Shown: positions 5,863-7,380 of the stretch, piece after piece
Numbering within the stretch: the stretch's first letter is position 1
How the letters are laid out: every line of letters starts with the position of its first letter
DNA from: Deltaproteobacteria bacterium
GTDB lineage: Bacteria; SAR324; NAC60-12
Direction: 5' to 3'
NCBI GenBank assembly: GCA_003541985.1
Contig: DPLM01000139.1
Span: 1 to 7,380, forward strand
Length of the DNA stretch: 7,380 nucleotides
Translations under genes and position numbers: made by a program
The notes under the pieces: generated by a model
Told to the model about the DNA's origin: nothing
The model's input: only the letters and a program-made list of their open reading frames with translations
Database searches by the model: none

Positions 5863-7380
5863 TCAGTTGAAGCTCTGCGAAGCACTCTGGGGTTGGTCAG
5901 AAACGACCTCAAAAGCAGCGTTTACCAAGGCTTTGGTATATTCTTTTTGAGGTTTCACCAGTACTTGATCTGTGGGACCAGCTTCAACAACGTTCCCATG
6001 TTGCATGACGAGGACATTGTGGCAAAGAGCCTTGATGACCTTTAAATCATGGCTGATGAACAAATAGGAAAGTTTGTGTTTGTCACGAAGATCCTTAAGT
6101 AGGTCTATGATTTGTGCCTGTATAGAAAGGTCCAAAGCCGATGTTGGTTCATCCAGGAGCACGAATTTGGGTTTCATTACCATCGCTCGGGCGATTGCGA
6201 TTCGCTGGCGTTGGCCTCCTGAAAATTCATGGGGAAACCGATCCATGACATCCGGATCCATCTGTACGTCTTTGAGAGCGATACGTACCATTTCATCACG
6301 ATCCGCATCACTATTACCGATGTTGTTGACTACCAAACCTTCAGCAATGATCTGCCGCACAATCATTCTAGGATTTAGTGATGAAAAAGGATCTTGAAAA
6401 ACGACTTGAACAGAAGTTCTTAAGTCTCTTAGATCTTTTCTTTCCACATTGTCTATTCTGCGATCACCAAAAAGAATCTCCCCGCCTTGGGAACTAATCA
6501 AACGAATGAGTGCTAGACCAAGAGTTGTTTTACCAGATCCTGACTCACCGACGACTCCAACTGATTCGCTTTGCCGAACCTTGATACTGACATCATTGAC
6601 TGCAACCAAGTCCTCGGTTTTTCTTTTAAAAAAACTTCCATGACGGATCTTGAAGACCACCCGAACCTTATCACCTTGCAGGCTAGTTGGTGGTTCACCT
6701 TGAAGTGGAGGTGGTGTGCCTTTTGGTTCACTTTGAATCAAATGTTTCGTGTAGGGGTGTTTTGGGTTAGTGAAAACCTCTTCTGTTATGCCTCGCTCTA
6801 CAATTTCTCCGTTGTGCATCACACAGATCTGTTCACTCGTCTTGCGAACCACGTTCAGATCGTGAGTTATGAGCAGGACAGACATGCCATACTTGGCCTG
6901 CAAATCCTTGATCAATCTTAGAATCTGAGCTTGGATCGTGACATCAAGGGCTGTGGTTGGTTCATCTGCAATCAATAACTTTGGTTCATTGGCAATTGCC
7001 AAAGCAATCATCACCCTTTGCCGCTGACCCCCAGACAGTTGATGAGGATATTGATCCAACCTAGCTTCAGGTCTTGGGATTCGTACTTCTTGGAGTAGTC
7101 TTAGGGCACTTAAACGCGCTTCTTTCTTGGGCATCTTTTGATGTGCTAAGATGCTCTCCATAATTTGATACCCAACCGTGTAGAGTGGATTCAGGCTGGT
7201 CATTGGCTCCTGAAAAATCATCGAGATCGCGCTTCCTCTGATTTTTTGTAATCGCTCTTCGGGCAAACCAATCAACTGTTCTCCTGAGAACTCGACTAAA
7301 GCGTTCTTTCCAACTACTGCCCGCTCTGAAAGCATCCCCATCAAAGCCCGGGCAGTAACAGATTTACCAGAACCACTTTC
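5863..7380 (-). CDS. Peptide-type ABC transporter ATP-binding protein with two fused NBDs (partial at 5' end)
   Basis: The frame is open to the window edge and 505 residues are visible, starting at ESGSGKS, the Walker A motif of the first nucleotide-binding domain. NBD1 continues with a FQEP Q-loop (56-59), signature LSGGQRQR (115-122), Walker B LLIADEPT (135-142), H-loop His173 and an HPYT segment near 207-210, typical of the oligopeptide/dipeptide C-terminal extension. After a proline-rich linker (about 222-235), NBD2 has Walker A GESGSGKT (278-285), FQDP (328-331), FSGGQRQR (386-393), FVLLDEPT (406-413) and His444. This is the DppD-DppF fusion arrangement of GsiA/YejF-like proteins, about 540 residues in full, so roughly 35 N-terminal residues are missing. 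It powers import at the inner membrane. Permeases and the binding protein would lie upstream, outside the window. All motifs of both sites look intact. The stop is five bases ahead of the earliest melA ATG, indicating cotranscription. Confidence 0.94.
   Translation of the reverse strand, partial: ESGSGKSVTARALMGMLSERAVVGKNALVEFSGEQLIGLPEERLQKIRGSAISMIFQEPMTSLNPLYTVGYQIMESILAHQKMPKKEARLSALRLLQEVRIPRPEARLDQYPHQLSGGQRQRVMIALAIANEPKLLIADEPTTALDVTIQAQILRLIKDLQAKYGMSVLLITHDLNVVRKTSEQICVMHNGEIVERGITEEVFTNPKHPYTKHLIQSEPKGTPPPLQGEPPTSLQGDKVRVVFKIRHGSFFKRKTEDLVAVNDVSIKVRQSESVGVVGESGSGKTTLGLALIRLISSQGGEILFGDRRIDNVERKDLRDLRTSVQVVFQDPFSSLNPRMIVRQIIAEGLVVNNIGNSDADRDEMVRIALKDVQMDPDVMDRFPHEFSGGQRQRIAIARAMVMKPKFVLLDEPTSALDLSIQAQIIDLLKDLRDKHKLSYLFISHDLKVIKALCHNVLVMQHGNVVEAGPTDQVLVKPQKEYTKALVNAAFEVVSDQPQSASQSFN

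Overview
The window is a compact bacterial gene block. Nearly everything lies on the minus strand and looks like one former catabolic or import operon. It ends tail-to-tail against the last codons of a plus-strand adenylate kinase gene. Base composition is slightly AT-leaning and gene spacing is tight. The peptide-type ABC ATPase, MelA-type GH4 enzyme, LacI regulator and ArgE-like deacetylase resemble proteobacterial, especially alphaproteobacterial, sequences. The halogenase type is common in marine proteobacteria. A marine-type proteobacterium is therefore my guess, but no rRNA or other firm marker is present.

Layout from the right edge, in the direction of transcription: (1) a tandem-NBD ABC transporter ATPase of the dipeptide/oligopeptide class, cut by the window edge exactly at its first Walker A motif (5863-7380); (2) a GH4 alpha-galactosidase, MelA-like (4448-5821); (3) a complete flavin-dependent halogenase of the tryptophan-halogenase family (2810-4354); (4) the remnant of an amidohydrolase, of which only the N-terminal tip and the C-terminal end survive (2416-2746); (5) an M20 metallo-deacylase resembling acetylornithine deacetylase (1290-2429); (6) a full-length but inactivated LacI-family regulator with one frameshift and three internal stop codons (242-1229); (7) on the plus strand, the last 36 codons of adenylate kinase (1-111).

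Working model (inference): a peptide-type importer brings in a galactoside or galactosyl-conjugate, MelA removes the galactose, and the amidohydrolase and M20 enzyme once cleaved amide bonds of the aglycone. Peptide-family ABC importers for alpha-galactosides are known from the Sinorhizobium meliloti agp locus. The halogenase is the unexpected member. Its cofactor and catalytic motifs are intact, but the aromatic residues that hold tryptophan in PrnA do not appear to be conserved. Two of the six minus-strand genes are broken, including the only regulator, so the locus seems to be losing control and parts of its pathway while keeping importer, glycosidase, halogenase and deacylase open.

Non-coding stretches are all short. 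Positions 112-241 lie between adk and the lacI remnant and show no convincing terminator. Positions 1230-1289 contain a 13-bp palindrome. Positions 2747-2809 carry a good Shine-Dalgarno for the dead amidohydrolase. Positions 4355-4447 contain a small hairpin and no obvious promoter. I saw no tRNA, rRNA, insertion sequence or CRISPR array.
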